In this document: in pieces, positions 39,901-51,886 of the stretch
How positions within the stretch are numbered: position 1 is the stretch's first letter
Layout of the letters: each line of letters starts with the position of its first letter
From: Phycomyces blakesleeanus NRRL 1555(-)
Taxonomy: Eukaryota; Mucoromycota; Mucoromycetes; Mucorales; Phycomycetaceae
Length of the DNA stretch: 64,000 nt
Assembly (NCBI RefSeq): GCF_001638985.1
Contig: NW_017265170.1
Span: 62,001-126,000, forward strand
Reading direction: 5' to 3'
The notes under the pieces: generated by a model
What the model was told of the DNA's origin: nothing
Databases searched by the model: none
The model's input: the letters and a program-made list of their open reading frames with translations, nothing else
Position numbers and translations under genes: made by a program

Positions 39901-40956
39901 CAATCCTCACATGTTCACCGTCATCACCGCAATTCCTGAAACCGAAACACTTTTGGTTCGTGTTGTTGATGCAGTCAAAGGATCGATTCTTTATGAGGCC
40001 GTTCATCAAAATGCCGACACTATTCACAACGAAGTTCATGTAGTCCAGAGTGAAAACTGGGTTGTTTACCACTACTGGAGCAACGGTCCTCTGACAAACG
40101 GTTACGTTGCCGTAGTTATGGAGCTTTACGAGGGAGAAAAGGAAAACGAACGTGTAGTGAGGTAAGAAATAACAAATGAATGAAAGATATTATATATATC
40201 TACTTTTTTTTGTAATGTTTTGGGCGAGAGTAATTTACTTGTTCTATGAAATACATTATTAGTACCGAGTTTTCTTCCTTTGAAGATATCAAGCCCTACG
40301 TTCAGTCTTCTGCATTTACATTCCCTTATCCTGTTCGTACGATGGGTGTTACTACCACAAGACTTGGTGTATCTAACCGTGAAATCATCTGTAAGTTCCC
40401 TTGGTTTTTTTGGTAAGAAGTTTATTTCGTCTTGACTAATCATATATACATGCATACATACATATATGTATTGGTTTGTTTGTTTCATATAGTCGGTCTG
40501 GAATCTGATCAGATCTTGGGTGTTACCAAGCGACTTTTGGACCCTCGTCGTCCTATGGATAAACCTAGCAAGGATGATACTGAGGAAGGCTTGATGCCCT
40601 ACGCTCCAATTCCTGATGAGCGCCGTTCATTCTTATCATATAACGAACAGGTAAAAAAAAGACACAAAAAAAGCCTTCCTTACTCACTAATGTGTATATT
40701 TTTAAAAACACTTACACAGGTTGCTGGTATAAATCATATCATTACTTCTCCTGCTCTTCTTGAGTCGACTTCACTTGTATTCGCGTATGGTCTCGATACA
40801 TTCTACACTCGTTCATCACCTAGCAAGCAATTTGATGTCTTGAGTGAGGATTTCTCCAAGTCTCAGCTTCTGTTAACCATCGTAGGTCTTATTGTAGGAA
40901 TCATGGTAGCAGGCCCAATGGTCCGTAGAAAACGTACAAATGGCTTGTGGAAATAA
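36976..40956 (+). CDS. EMC1: ER membrane protein complex subunit 1 (EMC1)
   Basis: Ten exons (36976-37091, 37164-37279, 37391-37444, 37607-37823, 38010-38259, 38347-38550, 38645-40161, 40263-40390, 40493-40650, 40720-40956) join to 998 residues, close to the 993 of the human protein. A signal peptide (about 1-28, ILLLLGLLCFLCITPVSA) leads to the typical start LYKSQAGVFDWHQSWIG. A large luminal beta-propeller region follows. The C-terminal DUF1620 part has SFTFP-like AFTFPYPVRTMGVTTTRLGV, DPRRP and PYAPIPDERRSFLSYN. It ends with a transmembrane helix (LLLTIVGLIVGIMVAGPMV) and a short basic tail. EMC inserts membrane proteins with moderately hydrophobic helices into the ER. All introns are short and GT-AG. 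Confidence 0.96.
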
Positions 40957-41244
40957 ATAAACTCTCCACCCAAGAATAAAATAAAATAAAATATAACAAA
41001 TATATATACATATTTATATATGTATACATATATAATTCAAAACTAGGTGTAATATTATTCTTCGATTTTAATAAAACTTTAGAGTGTAAAGAATTCGGAC
41101 CAAGGATACTTTCTTCTTTTTAAAAAAATGATTTCTTTATTATGTAGCTTATATATATTGGCAGGTAAGTAGGTAAGTAGGTGGGATATGTGGTGCGTGT
41201 TGTTTGTATTAAAACAAAAAAAAAGAATACTAATATATTTGTAG

Positions 41245-42984
41245 TTATGGGGTCTCTGAATACGATTTTCTCTGAGCTAAGAGAGAGAGGCCGACCTTTA
41301 CCCACCAGCCAATATTTTCCAAAGCTTCTTGCGACTTTAGTAGCGGGAAGGCTTGGAATACATGAATCATATCCTAATCGGTTGCAATATTTAGTGGGTT
41401 TGCGAATTTATATATTTTTCCAAAAAAAAACAAGGAGACTATATATTATTATTATTATTTCTTACCTCGTACTCTTCATAGTGAACGGATGATGTCTTTG
41501 AAGCCTTGATCTTTTCAACGATAGCCCTGATTTCGTCTCTGAGTGCCTCACATCCACCAGACTGGAATAAGAGTGGTGGAAGATTTTCAAAGTTTTCGGC
41601 AAATAGTGGAGAGACATAAGGATGCTTTCTCATAGTCTTGTATTGCTCTGCTCCAAGGTAGTGAAAAGCTGGGTTCTGATGTGTTTCGGTTTTGGGTGGT
41701 AATGGTAGGTAATCAAACACAGGCAAATCATCACAACTCATGTGTGAAAAAGAGAGATCTACCCAAGGCTATAAATTATAACAATAATTCAATATATATA
41801 TATATATATTTAGTAAAGTCGCTTTTGTGATTGTTCTAATCTTCTGTAAGATAAAGATTGAGCTAGAAGGATACAGTGTTAGAAGAAAAAGCGAAGAAAG
41901 AAACCCCATACCGACAAAAGGACAGCGCCTTCTGGCATAGGCAGATGATGGTCTCGTAAGTAAAGTATAGTGGACATGCAAAGGCCCCCGCCCGCTGAAT
42001 CTCCCATTAGAAGTATATTGGAGGGGTCCATGTTTTCCCCAAATAGTGGATCAATAAGGTTGAGAAAAGCTTGTACAGTGTCGTACAATGCCCCAGGAAA
42101 TATAACCTCTGGAGAAAGCCGATAGTTGATAGCTGAATATAGCAATATATTAAATCAATATATACATATAAGTATTTCAGAATGGACCATGGTAAGCTGA
42201 TGTAAGCATAAATATACAGACATACAAGTATCTACTAAAGTATAAAGAATTAAAGAAAAAAGTCATGAAAGATAGATTTACCCAAGATTCTTCTTCCTGT
42301 AACCCGGCATATTTTATGTGTAAAGTTACGGTGAGTCTGGGCACTCATGGTGCAAAACCCACCACCATGAATGTAAAGAATGACTTTTTCAGTGGATCGA
42401 GGGCGAGTCTCGCCCTTTGGATAGACCGGTAGTGATAGCATGGTCGAGGGATCTTGGAGGCTTTTGGCAAAACGCGAATTAGTCCAAATGCCTTGAATGG
42501 TGCCTGTTTGGATCCACTCTCCGCTGATCAGACGCGTTCCGTCTTCGGCTTCATCGGCGTCCTTAAGGATACCCCGCAATTGTTGGCGTCTTCTGACACG
42601 GAAGGTGCCATCCTCAATAAGGCAGGTCAACGGAGTAAGAAAAGTAGGTGCAGAAACCATGAATCGCCAGAAGTCCACGCTGCTTTGCATACCATGCTCA
42701 CATATGACTTGCATAGAGGTTGTGAACACAGTTGTCTTTAGATCCCAGGTTGGTTTTCTTGGCTCATGGGAGAACCGTGCCCATAGCTTCTTGGCTATTA
42801 AAGTAGAAACTAAAGGGAGCTCAAGAACGTAGCTACAGAACTCTCGAAAGATTGCAGGCGGAGGGGATGTGCTTTGGTAAACCAAGGTTTCTTTGGGTGC
42901 CAATAATGGATCGCCGTTTTCTTGAGGCGCAGAAATGCAGCAGCCCTGTAACTGGCACAACTTCAATACTTCTGTGGCTGACAT
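41245..42984 (-). CDS. Alpha/beta-hydrolase of the hormone-sensitive-lipase family
   Basis: Four exons (42282-42984, 41912-42132, 41466-41768, 41245-41373) join in phase to 451 residues. The oxyanion-hole motif HGGGF lies at H206-F210. The nucleophile elbow GDSAGG carries Ser280. The acid is probably Asp386 in GCEALRDE and the His is His413 in DMIHVFQ, so the triad appears complete. LSPWVDLS and YRLSPE are also family signatures. About 200 residues precede the core as an N-terminal cap-like region. The enzyme is expected to hydrolyse carboxyl esters of small or lipid substrates; the real substrate is unknown. There is no clear signal peptide. Its 3' end faces that of EMC1 at 288 bp. Confidence 0.9.
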
Positions 42985-45196
42985 GGATAAAATGAAATGG
43001 AGGAAATGAAGTGAATAAAGAAGAGAAAAGAAAGAAGAGGAGCTTTTTTTTATTTTTTACTTTTTTATTTTTTGGTTTAGAAACTTATTATCATTTTCGA
43101 AGTTTTTATATTTATATCATTTATACATGCTATGCTCGTGCTTTATGCCTGTTTATCATCACCCTAATTTTTTTTTCTTTAAAAAAAATGTATTTTTACT
43201 TTTATTTGTTTTGATCGTAGCTTGCAGTGATTCTGAATATATCCCTTTTGAGCTTATAGCTTTTTTGGCTTTTTGGTTTTCTTTAATACACTTGTGGAGT
43301 CGCCGATTATTTCTATTTCAAATTTTGGATCAATGGTGTACTAGATGAAAGAGTCACGAGTACCAATAATCAGAAACATATGAAAAAAGGGAGGACAGAT
43401 TACTGTGGGGCAGCGTTTTAGATATTTCTTTTTGTCTTTCTTGGTTGTGATCACAAAGCTTATAGTTGGATAGAAAAGAAAGACATAAGCGACAAATCCC
43501 CAAATCAAGTACTCGACATATAGTACAAGAGAAAAAAAAGAAAAAAAAATAGCTGAAATACAACCCTAAAATCAAGGCCTTTTCTTTTTTTTTGTATTAT
43601 ATTATAAAGGTGTCTTGTACTATATTTCTATGCATAGATACGTACATAAATATGTATATATTGATGCAATATTTACTATCGCGACTCACTTGGAGCCCAA
43701 CATTCAACCATCTCTAGTTCTTCCTTATGTCTACATAACAAAAGCAAATTTGATAGCTTTGATTTCTACCAGATACCCAGTGTACAATTGTATGTGTTTA
43801 TCAGTTTCCGTCTACTCATTAATCATTACATTATAAGCGTTTGTATGCATAGATATTCAAAATTCATGTGTCAAAGAGTATTATTATTATTTTGCTTTTC
43901 TTTGCTTTGCTTTGCTCTGTTTTGATCTGTTTAGTATTGGCTTGTTTTATTTACATATTTAAACCAATGCTTTTATCTGTTTGGACCACAAAAATTAGCT
44001 CTAAAATCTTACCATCCCCACCAAAAAACAAAAGCTTGAACTTAGGAAACAGACATAGCGATATATAATTACTGGTTTCTAAAAAGAGACAAATCAAAAA
44101 GTATGCCTCTAGCTACTACACTCCGTCAGCAGCTATTAAATACACACTTTAACAAAAACATGTATTTTATCGCTAATTAAATGAGAGATTCCCCCTTTCC
44201 TCCCTCTAAAGGCTGGCGATCTTCAAATGAAATACTATCTTGCAGTGATTAACAGGGTCTAACCCTCTTTTGCGTCAACACATTCCATTACAAGCGTTGT
44301 ATTCTCCACCTATTTCTTTATTATTATATACAGATACGTATAATGACCAGCAAATCTATATGATATAGTATAACTCCGTGATGTACATTTGTGCGCAAAA
44401 AATTAAAGCTGGATTTGTTTATGGGCGTCTTTTCTTTTTCTTTTTCTTTTTTACTTTTTTAGTTTCTTCTTTTAACATTCTATTGGTATTTTGTCTTAAA
44501 CAATCATCCGTGTCCTGAGAATTTTTATGATATTTATGCTTATTTAATATGTTTTTAATACCAATCGTATTCAAAGTAAAAGAGAAACTGAACATCTGTC
44601 AGATTATTATATTACAGTTTGAATAGAATAACGCTATGCGAACTATTTGGGCCCAACTCTTTTCTTCTAAGGCATAAAATTTCACTGGAGTACTACATTT
44701 ATTTAATGTCTACATTTTACCATTTACCAGTCTCATAAAACGTGACTTGTGGCACGGAATTCAGCAATCTTATCTGGTCCCTAACCATTCAAAGTAGCTT
44801 ATATTAGTAAAATCAATTTATTGAAGTATAAATCATTTAATTCATGAACAAAGTATTTCTTCATCCAATGTATTGGAATTTCTGGCCATACTTAAGTAGT
44901 AACTATGTTAAAAGTTTTCTTTTTTATATGCAGTACATACAAAATATACAATTTGTAAACGTTGTGCCCAAGAGGCATAATGTCGTGTCCCAAACGTGGC
45001 GATATAATAATTGTGTTCAAAAAAATGGTTGATGTAATATCTTACTTATTGATAGTAAAGCTCCTATAAGTATAGTTATAGAGTGCTCTAGAATTTTACT
45101 TAACATTTTGAAAAGTTCATATTCAATGCAATATCTTTTTTTCTGGTAGTTCTCACACAATAAACGCACAATATAAAATAAATAAAAAATTGTGAC
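42985..45196. other. 2.2 kb gap at the border between gene-bearing and transposon-rich halves
   Basis: Upstream of the hydrolase gene and left of the first retrotransposon. Short repeats become rarer to the right of about 44,000. No convincing coding frame, RNA gene or element end was found here. Confidence 0.55.
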
Positions 45197-45211
45197 CACA
45201 CCTATTTATTT
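45197..45211. repeat. Target-site duplication, left copy, of retrotransposon copy 1
   Basis: CACACCTATTTATTT at 45197-45211 is identical to 50561-50575. The two copies flank the element directly and the next bases on either side differ. Confidence 0.85.
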
Positions 45212-45379
45212 ATTTTTTGTTTGTAAGAAGCATTTTATTAGGCTTGGGGGGTCTGGTGATACTCAAAAGAAGATAATCAAATGAGTGATCACAGCATTTG
45301 TTTGGAGGGTTTTCTAGCTTTTTCAATGTTTTTGGGGGGTTTTTGTTTTTGTTAATTATAATAAATATAAGTATAAGTT

Positions 45380-48300
45380 TTAAAAGAGAGGATTGAGGTC
45401 TAATTCTTGGCAAATGCGGGTTAGGGTCTTGCGAGCCATACCAACAACAGCAGACGGAACAAATGGTGAATCGTCAAAAATGAAAGTCCAGTGGTGACGC
45501 CATATCGCAAGGAGGGTGCATCCAAAGACGGTAGAAGGGGGAATAGAAGAGTTTAAGGAAGAGGGAAAAGAGAAGAAGTGAAAAGCGTTGTGTAGTGCGG
45601 TTGGGGTAGGTATTGTGCCAAAGAATTCCAGCCACATGCCGATCCACACCGCGTTTTTGAGAGGACAAGTGAAGAAGAAGTGGTCTTGGGAGTCGGAGGA
45701 GAGAGAGCAAATAGAGCAGGTAGGAGAGGGAAAGGCGAGAGGAAGCAAAGAGTGAAGACGGGCTTGGCAAGAAATCTTGTCGTGTAGACCACGAAACCAA
45801 ATGTTATGAGCCACCAGGGGAAGGGGGAAAGACCAAAATTTCTGCCAATGACGAGAGCCACAAGGGGGATCGAAATAGCGGGCACGGACGAGATGGTGGG
45901 AGCACAGCCCGCAGAAAGTGCGTGTGGAAAGGCGTGCCCAAGTCTGAGAAGGTACGAGCGCATTAAAGAAAGGGAACAAGTCAATTGATGTGCCATCTTG
46001 AACGAGCAGAGACGGATATTGTTCAGTCAGTTCACGAGGAGAGCAACAAGCACGAACGATTATCGAATGTAATGTGAGAGTGTTGAGTTGAACTCGGCCA
46101 AGGAACTTATTAATAACACAAGAGCGTGGGTGGCTGCTGGTGATGGAGATAGACCGTAGCAACGCCAGGGCAGGGTCAAAGGTGTAGAGGTGGGAAACCA
46201 AAAGATCTTGCCAAGATGGGGGGAAGCGTGCTTGGGAAGCAGGGACAATGGTGACCACTGAGAGAGGCAAAGCAAGGCAAGTAGTCGAATTTACCACAAC
46301 ATTATCAAAGTTGTGTGGCAGATGGTCAATGGCAGCGAAGGCTAAATGTAGAGGAGAGGTAAGATCCTGCCATCCAGAAGGACGCATACTTGGAAATAGA
46401 AGGGGAAATAGGGGAGAAAGAGATGGAAGTGAAGCCTGTAACAATCCGGACATCCAGCGCGGGACCAAACCAGGTGGGGACCGAGGAGCGCGGACAATAG
46501 GTTGAAGCCAACGAAGTTGTAGAGCGCTCTGCTGTGTCTTAGGATCGATGATACCAAGTCCACCTTGCATGCGTGGGAGGCAGAAAGTATCCAAAGAAAT
46601 CGGGGGGAAGGTGCCATGTTGAAGGAAGCTACCCATGATGGACCTGATCTTCTGAAAGAAGGACATAGGTAGAGAGACCACACGCAAAACATGCCAAAGC
46701 TGAGAGAGTATGAGAGATGTTAGAACGGTGGCTTTACCCCAAAAGGAGAGACAGCGAGATGAGTGAAGATTGCAGCTGTCCTCAATCCTTTGGAGAAGAG
46801 ATGAGCAGAACGAGTCCCATTGAGCCTTGGAGTGAATCAACGGAAGCCAAGGTAATGGAGAGGTGCAGGCGAGGTGCGGTCATGCCAATCAGTAATGTTA
46901 TGACTACGGAGGGTGGAAGACCAATCGGGGAGAGGACTACCAGATAGTGAGAAAGCTTGCATTTTGTAGAGGTTGATACGCACATTGGACATTGCGGAAT
47001 AGGTGGTGAGATGTGTGTGGAGTCAAGCAAGGTGAGCCGGATCTGAGAGAAATACCAGAAGATTGTCGGCATAAGCTAGAAGTTTAATAGGAGGAATAGT
47101 AGCCACACTATCAGGGACAGAAAGTCGAAAACCGAGGAAGGATTGATCACTTATAACCCGTCACAACAAAGGTTCAAAAGCCAAATTGAACAAGATGGGA
47201 GAGAGAGGGTCGCCTTGACGGAGGCCACGCAATTGTGTGAGAGGGCGAGATAGGAAGCCATTAACGTTGATCTGAATCTGTGTAGAGAAAAACAATTGGG
47301 TGATACAAGTTATTATAGATTTAGGAAAGCGAAAGTGATCAAGAACTCGGCGCAAGTATTCTGGGTGGACTCGGTTGTACACTTTCTCCTGATCAAGAAA
47401 AAAACTCACTCCAGTCGAGCTTTCCTGAAGTGCCTGAGCCATGACCATCCAGGTGAGCATCCTATTATCAGCAATAAATTGTCCTTGAACAAAGCCAGTT
47501 TGGTAGGGAGTGACAAGAGGAGTGGCAGCAGGGATCAAACAAGAGTTAAGAAGATGAGTGAAGACCTTAGCATCAGTGTTGATAAGTGCGATAGGTCGCC
47601 AATTCCGAAGGGAGGTAAGGTCGCCTTTTTTCGGGAGAAGACACACGCAGGTGGACATCCAAGTGGGGGGAAAGACACCATCCAACAAAGCTTCGTTATA
47701 TACACGCGAGACAAGAGTGGAGCATTCGGGGTGGTCAAGTATGAGTCGCAGAATCTCGTATGGCAATCCATCAGGACCAGGACTACTGGCATTGGGGGAT
47801 CGAGAGGCACCTTGACGAATAGTGTCGAGGGAAAATTTGCGAGTGAGGCAATGTTGAGTGAGATCAGTGAGGGCAAGATTGTCAGGAAGATTCTGGAGAA
47901 GATCGTCAACAGCAGCAGAAGTGATGGGCTCAGGAGAGTAGAGAGTCTCATAGAAGGCGGCAGCAGCCTCCGTCATGCTGTCAGGCTCAGTGCAAAGATA
48001 GTCGGTAACAGGATGGCGTAGGCTGGTGATGAGTTTTTTGGACTGACGTGTAGCAATGGTGCGTTTAAGGAAACTGGCAGAGGTTTCACCCTGTTCGCGC
48101 CATTGTTGGCCAGCCCGGAGAGCAAGAATTTCTATGCATTCCAGTTGAACCTGTTGGAGCTTGCGTTCAATTACAGGAAGCTGAAAGTTCTGGGCGGGTT
48201 GATGGCGAAACCAAAGAATCAACTTATCACGCCGACTTTGAAGTTGTGCTTCTAGAGTGGACAGGGAAGGTGAGATTCGACAAGAGAAACGTTTAATGAA

Positions 48301-49164
48301 TCTAGTCACTTCAGACTTGACTAAATCCCAGTTTGTCTGTGGGGAATTGGAGGCGGGGAGAGTGGGAACGAAGGTGTAAAGAAAGACAGAAAGTTTGTCC
48401 TGGAAGGAAGTGAGCTGAGCAAGGCGAGGGTTCGCCCGCCAAAGGCCTTTACCACTGGTCCGAGAAGAAGGAAGGGAGAGTACGACTGTGACCAGACAAT
48501 GGTCAGACCACTGTGAGTGTATATATTCCACCGAGTGTGAGGTGGCACAAGAAGCAAGGTCGGAGGAGGCGAATATGTAGTCAATTGTGGAGGATGATAT
48601 CCCATGGTGAAAGGTAGGTTGAGGTACCTTGCCGGTGGGAGTCACACAGTCCACAAGGCAGTCAGTGAGAAATTGAAGCCATGGGCGAGGTGGAGTGCTA
48701 TGGGCGGTGGTAGTAGTGAGTGAGTGATTGAGGTCGCCCAATAGAATCATATTAGTGGGTGATGCGGGTATCAAGAGAGGATTGTGAAGAAGAGAGGTGA
48801 GGAACGAATGTCGTTCACGATAAGTAGCGGGAGCATAAATGACACAGATACGGAAAGAGTTGAATATAAACTGTGCATGAGATACCATAGCAGTGATGCA
48901 GCGGCCGCATATACTAAACAATGGATCAGTAAGCATAATATCTTTTGAAAGGCATACAAGTCCACAATGAGGAGACCAAAGAGAAGAAGAAGATTGGAAT
49001 TTCATAGTAAATGTGTCTTGAAGAGCAATAGAGTGGGCATGGGTTTCTTGAAGGGCGAGGAGATCAATTCCCTTCGAACGTAAGTGGCGTATAAATAATG
49101 AGCGTGTTTCGGGTCGTCCCACCTTGGGGAGGCCTCTGCAGTTCATAGTTCCAATGGTAATCAT
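45380..49164 (-). pseudogene. Retrotransposon ORF2: endonuclease-reverse transcriptase, broken
   Basis: The first 667 codons (49164-47161) are open. They begin with an exonuclease-endonuclease-phosphatase domain (TMNCRGLP, LALQETHA, VIYAPA, LLGDLNHS, SSTIDYIF, WSDHCLV). The RT follows: PDGLPYEIL, LLPKKGDLTSLRNWRPIALIN, TGFVQGQFIADNR, FFLDQEKVYNRV and GLRQGDPLSPILFNL. A TGA at 47161-47163 ends the frame. Reading on, the catalytic box is YADN (Asn codon at 47062-47064) instead of YADD. A second TGA lies at 47023-47025 and a one-base frameshift near 46838-46845. The remaining 486 codons (46840-45380) are open and hold a CSICSLSSDSQDHFFFTC zinc-binding motif of the RT C-terminus. The protein cannot be made whole from this copy. 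Confidence 0.9.
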
Positions 49165-50555
49165 TGGTTAGATTTGGCCTCTGCGCCGAGGGCTTGATGG
49201 GTGAACCGGGGTGGAGGGGAGAGTGAAGAGTTACGAGAGGCAGTGTTCCTGCGTGTGGGGGACGTGGAAAGACTGCGTCTCGTGTTGCGGTTGGGCATAT
49301 GTCGGGTAAGACGACGTACTCTTTCAGTTTCAGTAGCCTGAATAGCCTCCAGGAGAGCCTGCTCATTGGCGGCCTTCTCAGGCTCCTGTTGCAATTGGGC
49401 TTTGTCAGAATTTACCTGTTCTGGAAGGGCGTCAAGCATTGTGTCGTCTTCAGGATCTACAATATAGGTGGTGTTGTCGGATGGTGTTTCCTCTTCAGCA
49501 TGGTTGACTACCTTGGCTTTGCGTTGTGGTTCAATTGGCAGAAGAGAAGATGAAGCTTTGTTAGCCGGATTGTGGATGGAATCCGCAGATGTACCAGTGG
49601 GGAGATTAGTTGTCAGGGGGCGGGGCAGCACAATGCGATTCTGGTGAGGAACACGGTTGAGGTGGCGAGAGCGTTTGTTAGTGGTTGCTGACCTACAACC
49701 AGGTTCGGAGACGTGGGGACAGTTAGCTTGCAAATGGCCAGGCTTGTTGCAGCTATGACAGGTGCGTGTTTCTGAAGAGTGTGCAGGGCAGGCATCAATG
49801 TCGTGGCCCATTTGTTTGCAGTATTTGCAATGGGAGCCCATATGTGCCCATTCTCCAAGGATGGTAGTGTTGTCGTTGTAAGAAATCTCGTAGGCAAGCT
49901 TGGCGACTTGCTGAGCTGGTGGGTTGGGTCGTTCAAGGAGGACACTGCCAGTGCCATCGAAAAAGGTATAACTCTCGCAGACCACAATTTCGCGTACAAT
50001 TCCGAAAGGGGCAAGGCACCGTTGAAGTCCAGTTACTGAATCAGGATAACGAACACCAGGGAGTCGAGACAATGTTACCCGATATACCTTGCGACCAGGA
50101 GCAACGGCAATACAGGCTGGGAAGTGTTGATCAGAAACAAAAATAGGATGCACACACATAATAGCACAGGAAACAGCGTCAAGGAATTGGACCTCGAGAG
50201 CAGTAGGAGCAGAACGACTGGGAAGAGTAACTTTTATGATAGAGTCTGCAAAAGCAGAGCTTTTCAGGGCATGCCAGAAGGCATTGTGGAGAGGAGAAGT
50301 GGGAAGAGGAGCGTTATAAAAAACAGTGTGGGGTGCGGTACCAGCACACCAGATGCGTGATAACCCATCAATGGAATCGCCATATATGATACGAGGTTGG
50401 TGAGGAAGAAGAGCAGTAGGTGCGAGAGTAGCAGCGACCGAGTACGTGCGTTGTGAGGTGGTGGGGCTGGATGGGGTGGTGGAGTGAGGTGAGGGTGAGT
50501 CGAAAGTTGAGGGGGGGTCCCCAAGTGGATCCGGTGGAGTAATGGGAAGAGCCAT
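49161..50555 (-). CDS. Retrotransposon ORF1: gag-like RNA-binding protein with two CCHC knuckles
   Basis: An open frame of 464 residues from the ATG at 50553-50555. Two zinc knuckles of the form C-x2-C-x4-H-x4-C stand in the middle: CKYCKQMGHDIDAC and CHSCNKPGHLQANC. The N-terminus is Pro/Ser/Thr-rich; the C-terminus is Arg/Ser-rich. ORF1 proteins of this class bind the element RNA and help form the retrotransposition particle. Its TGA overlaps the ORF2 ATG (ATGA at 49161-49164), which suggests coupled re-initiation. Unlike ORF2, it has no visible lesion. Whether the first Met is the original start is uncertain because the element may be trimmed here. Confidence 0.85.
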   Translation of the reverse strand: MALPITPPDPLGDPPSTFDSPSPHSTTPSSPTTSQRTYSVAATLAPTALLPHQPRIIYGDSIDGLSRIWCAGTAPHTVFYNAPLPTSPLHNAFWHALKSSAFADSIIKVTLPSRSAPTALEVQFLDAVSCAIMCVHPIFVSDQHFPACIAVAPGRKVYRVTLSRLPGVRYPDSVTGLQRCLAPFGIVREIVVCESYTFFDGTGSVLLERPNPPAQQVAKLAYEISYNDNTTILGEWAHMGSHCKYCKQMGHDIDACPAHSSETRTCHSCNKPGHLQANCPHVSEPGCRSATTNKRSRHLNRVPHQNRIVLPRPLTTNLPTGTSADSIHNPANKASSSLLPIEPQRKAKVVNHAEEETPSDNTTYIVDPEDDTMLDALPEQVNSDKAQLQQEPEKAANEQALLEAIQATETERVRRLTRHMPNRNTRRSLSTSPTRRNTASRNSSLSPPPRFTHQALGAEAKSNQ

Positions 50556-50560
50556 GCACA

Positions 50561-50575
50561 CACACCTATTTATTT
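50561..50575. repeat. Target-site duplication, right copy, of retrotransposon copy 1
   Basis: Identical to 45197-45211 and immediately beyond the 5' end of the element. Confidence 0.85.
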
Positions 50576-51315
50576 GAAAAAAAATAAGATCTATTTGGTT
50601 CCCGTCAACAAATCACATATATGTGGTCGCTAATGAGTTGTATATTCATGATTTAACTTGAGACATAAATCGTATATTTTCATTTTATATAATTTAAGTG
50701 GAAAAGATTATAAGCCATGTAATTTGCATTTTTTTTCAAACACTTTTATAATGGATATAAAGGTAATAAAGTCTTGTATTCCTACAAAAGTTTGCATAGC
50801 AGTTAAGCTAATATATCTTTAAAAAATTCATGTTTTTATTTTGTATTTTTATTTCTTCTGTAAAAACTCTTTCTATCATTTCCTTACAACATGTACATGA
50901 GATATTCTAACTAAAATACAAAAAAAATATAAAAGACCAAAAAAAGTCTCTAACTACATGTATTCAGATAACATATGAATTCAGTAAAAGTTTTATAGAA
51001 AAAAATGCGAAAAAAGTGATTTTACAAGCAAATGCAATATTTTATTTTATTGAAAAAATGTAAATTTTTGAGATATTACATTAGTCTTCTCATGATCAAT
51101 CTTTTCAATTCAGCTAAAACTTCTAACAGACACACAGATATCTATATACTATTTTAATCCAAAGTTATAGAAAGCCAAGACTTGAATTGATTAAATGAAT
51201 AGATATAAATACATAATATAACATATCTGAAGATAGTTTGGTTCGATATGTGTAACACTATCCGAAATTTATGCTTTTTAATTTGCTGAATATAAGTGTA
51301 ATCCAAAGGGTAAAG
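50576..51315. other. 740-bp spacer between the two retrotransposon copies
   Basis: A+T-rich sequence without a coding frame that resembles protein. It may include older repeat remnants; CATAAATCGTA near 50666 also occurs inside the nearby LTR-like insert, too short to prove relatedness. Confidence 0.5.
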
Positions 51316-51328
51316 TACGCACTGTAGA
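51316..51328. repeat. Target-site duplication, left copy, of retrotransposon copy 2
   Basis: TACGCACTGTAGA at 51316-51328 equals 54408-54420. It lies directly beyond the shared 3' tail, left of the LTR-like insertion. Confidence 0.8.
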
Positions 51329-51344
51329 TTTTTTGTTTGTAAGG

Positions 51345-51886
51345 TGTGGTATTTCAGGTACAAAACAATAGAAAAATAATAAATTTGATAATCGAGACAT
51401 ATAGAAATACTTTGAGACTGTATATAAGTTATTTTATTCATAAATAAAAAGTGTCCCTTTTTATAAGAAAACACAATCTGCTCTTGTCATTACGTCTTAG
51501 TTTCTTAAGGCTTTCTTCCTTTACTATATTTGGTTATTAGAGTGTATTTACTGCTTAACTAGTGTCGGTGTTACAATTATGACATCAAGTCATAAATCGT
51601 ACTTCTTTAGCTCTTAGCTATTCTTTTCTCTTTTATACTAGAGCTTTAGGACTTCCTAATAAATTAGCTCCATATCGATCTGACACAGTTTACCCGGCAG
51701 TATGATATAACTATCTTAACAATCTTTAAGATATTATCTACAGTACTAACTGTAATAATTATTGGGCTGATTACTTAATCGTTTATATATATATTATACT
51801 GACAAGATGATAGCTACTACGCTATCCCAATATGAATATGTTCTTATATGTGATAAATCCAACATCCAAGTGTCTGGATCACCACA
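51345..51886. mobile_element. Putative solo LTR inserted in the tail of retrotransposon copy 2
   Basis: A 542-bp non-coding block that starts TGTGGT and ends ACCACA, the TG...CA inverted ends of LTRs. It is flanked by TAAGG (51340-51344) and TAAGA (51887-51891), a near-perfect 5-bp duplication of the single TAAGA found at this site in copy 1. No internal region or coding frame is present, as expected after LTR-LTR recombination. A small non-autonomous DNA element with imperfect terminal repeats (TGTGGTATTTCAG / TGTGGTGATCCAG) is the alternative. That it is an insertion is firm; its class is inferred. Confidence 0.65.

Larger units (their letters stand above)
45212..50560 (-). mobile_element. 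Non-LTR retrotransposon (L1/Tx1-like), copy 1, 5.35 kb
   Basis: Oriented on the minus strand: 5' end at 50560, 3' end at 45212. A perfect 15-bp target-site duplication flanks it. Only five bases precede the ORF1 ATG, so it is either full-length with a minimal leader or trimmed at the 5' end. The 3' end is an A-rich tail (CTTACAAACAAAAAAT). It carries ORF1 with zinc knuckles and ORF2 with an AP-type endonuclease, RT and a C-terminal zinc-binding motif. ORF2 is broken (see its entry), so it is not autonomous. Copy 2 at 51329-54407 shares the same 3' half. Confidence 0.9.

Noticed and set aside
47296..48021. 241-codon + strand frame inside the LINE
   Set aside because: It is the antisense shadow of the RT region of ORF2.
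51345..51886. Insert considered as a Tc1/mariner-type element with TA duplication
   Set aside because: With TA as target site the ends are not inverted; the TG...CA ends with TAAGR duplication fit an LTR better.
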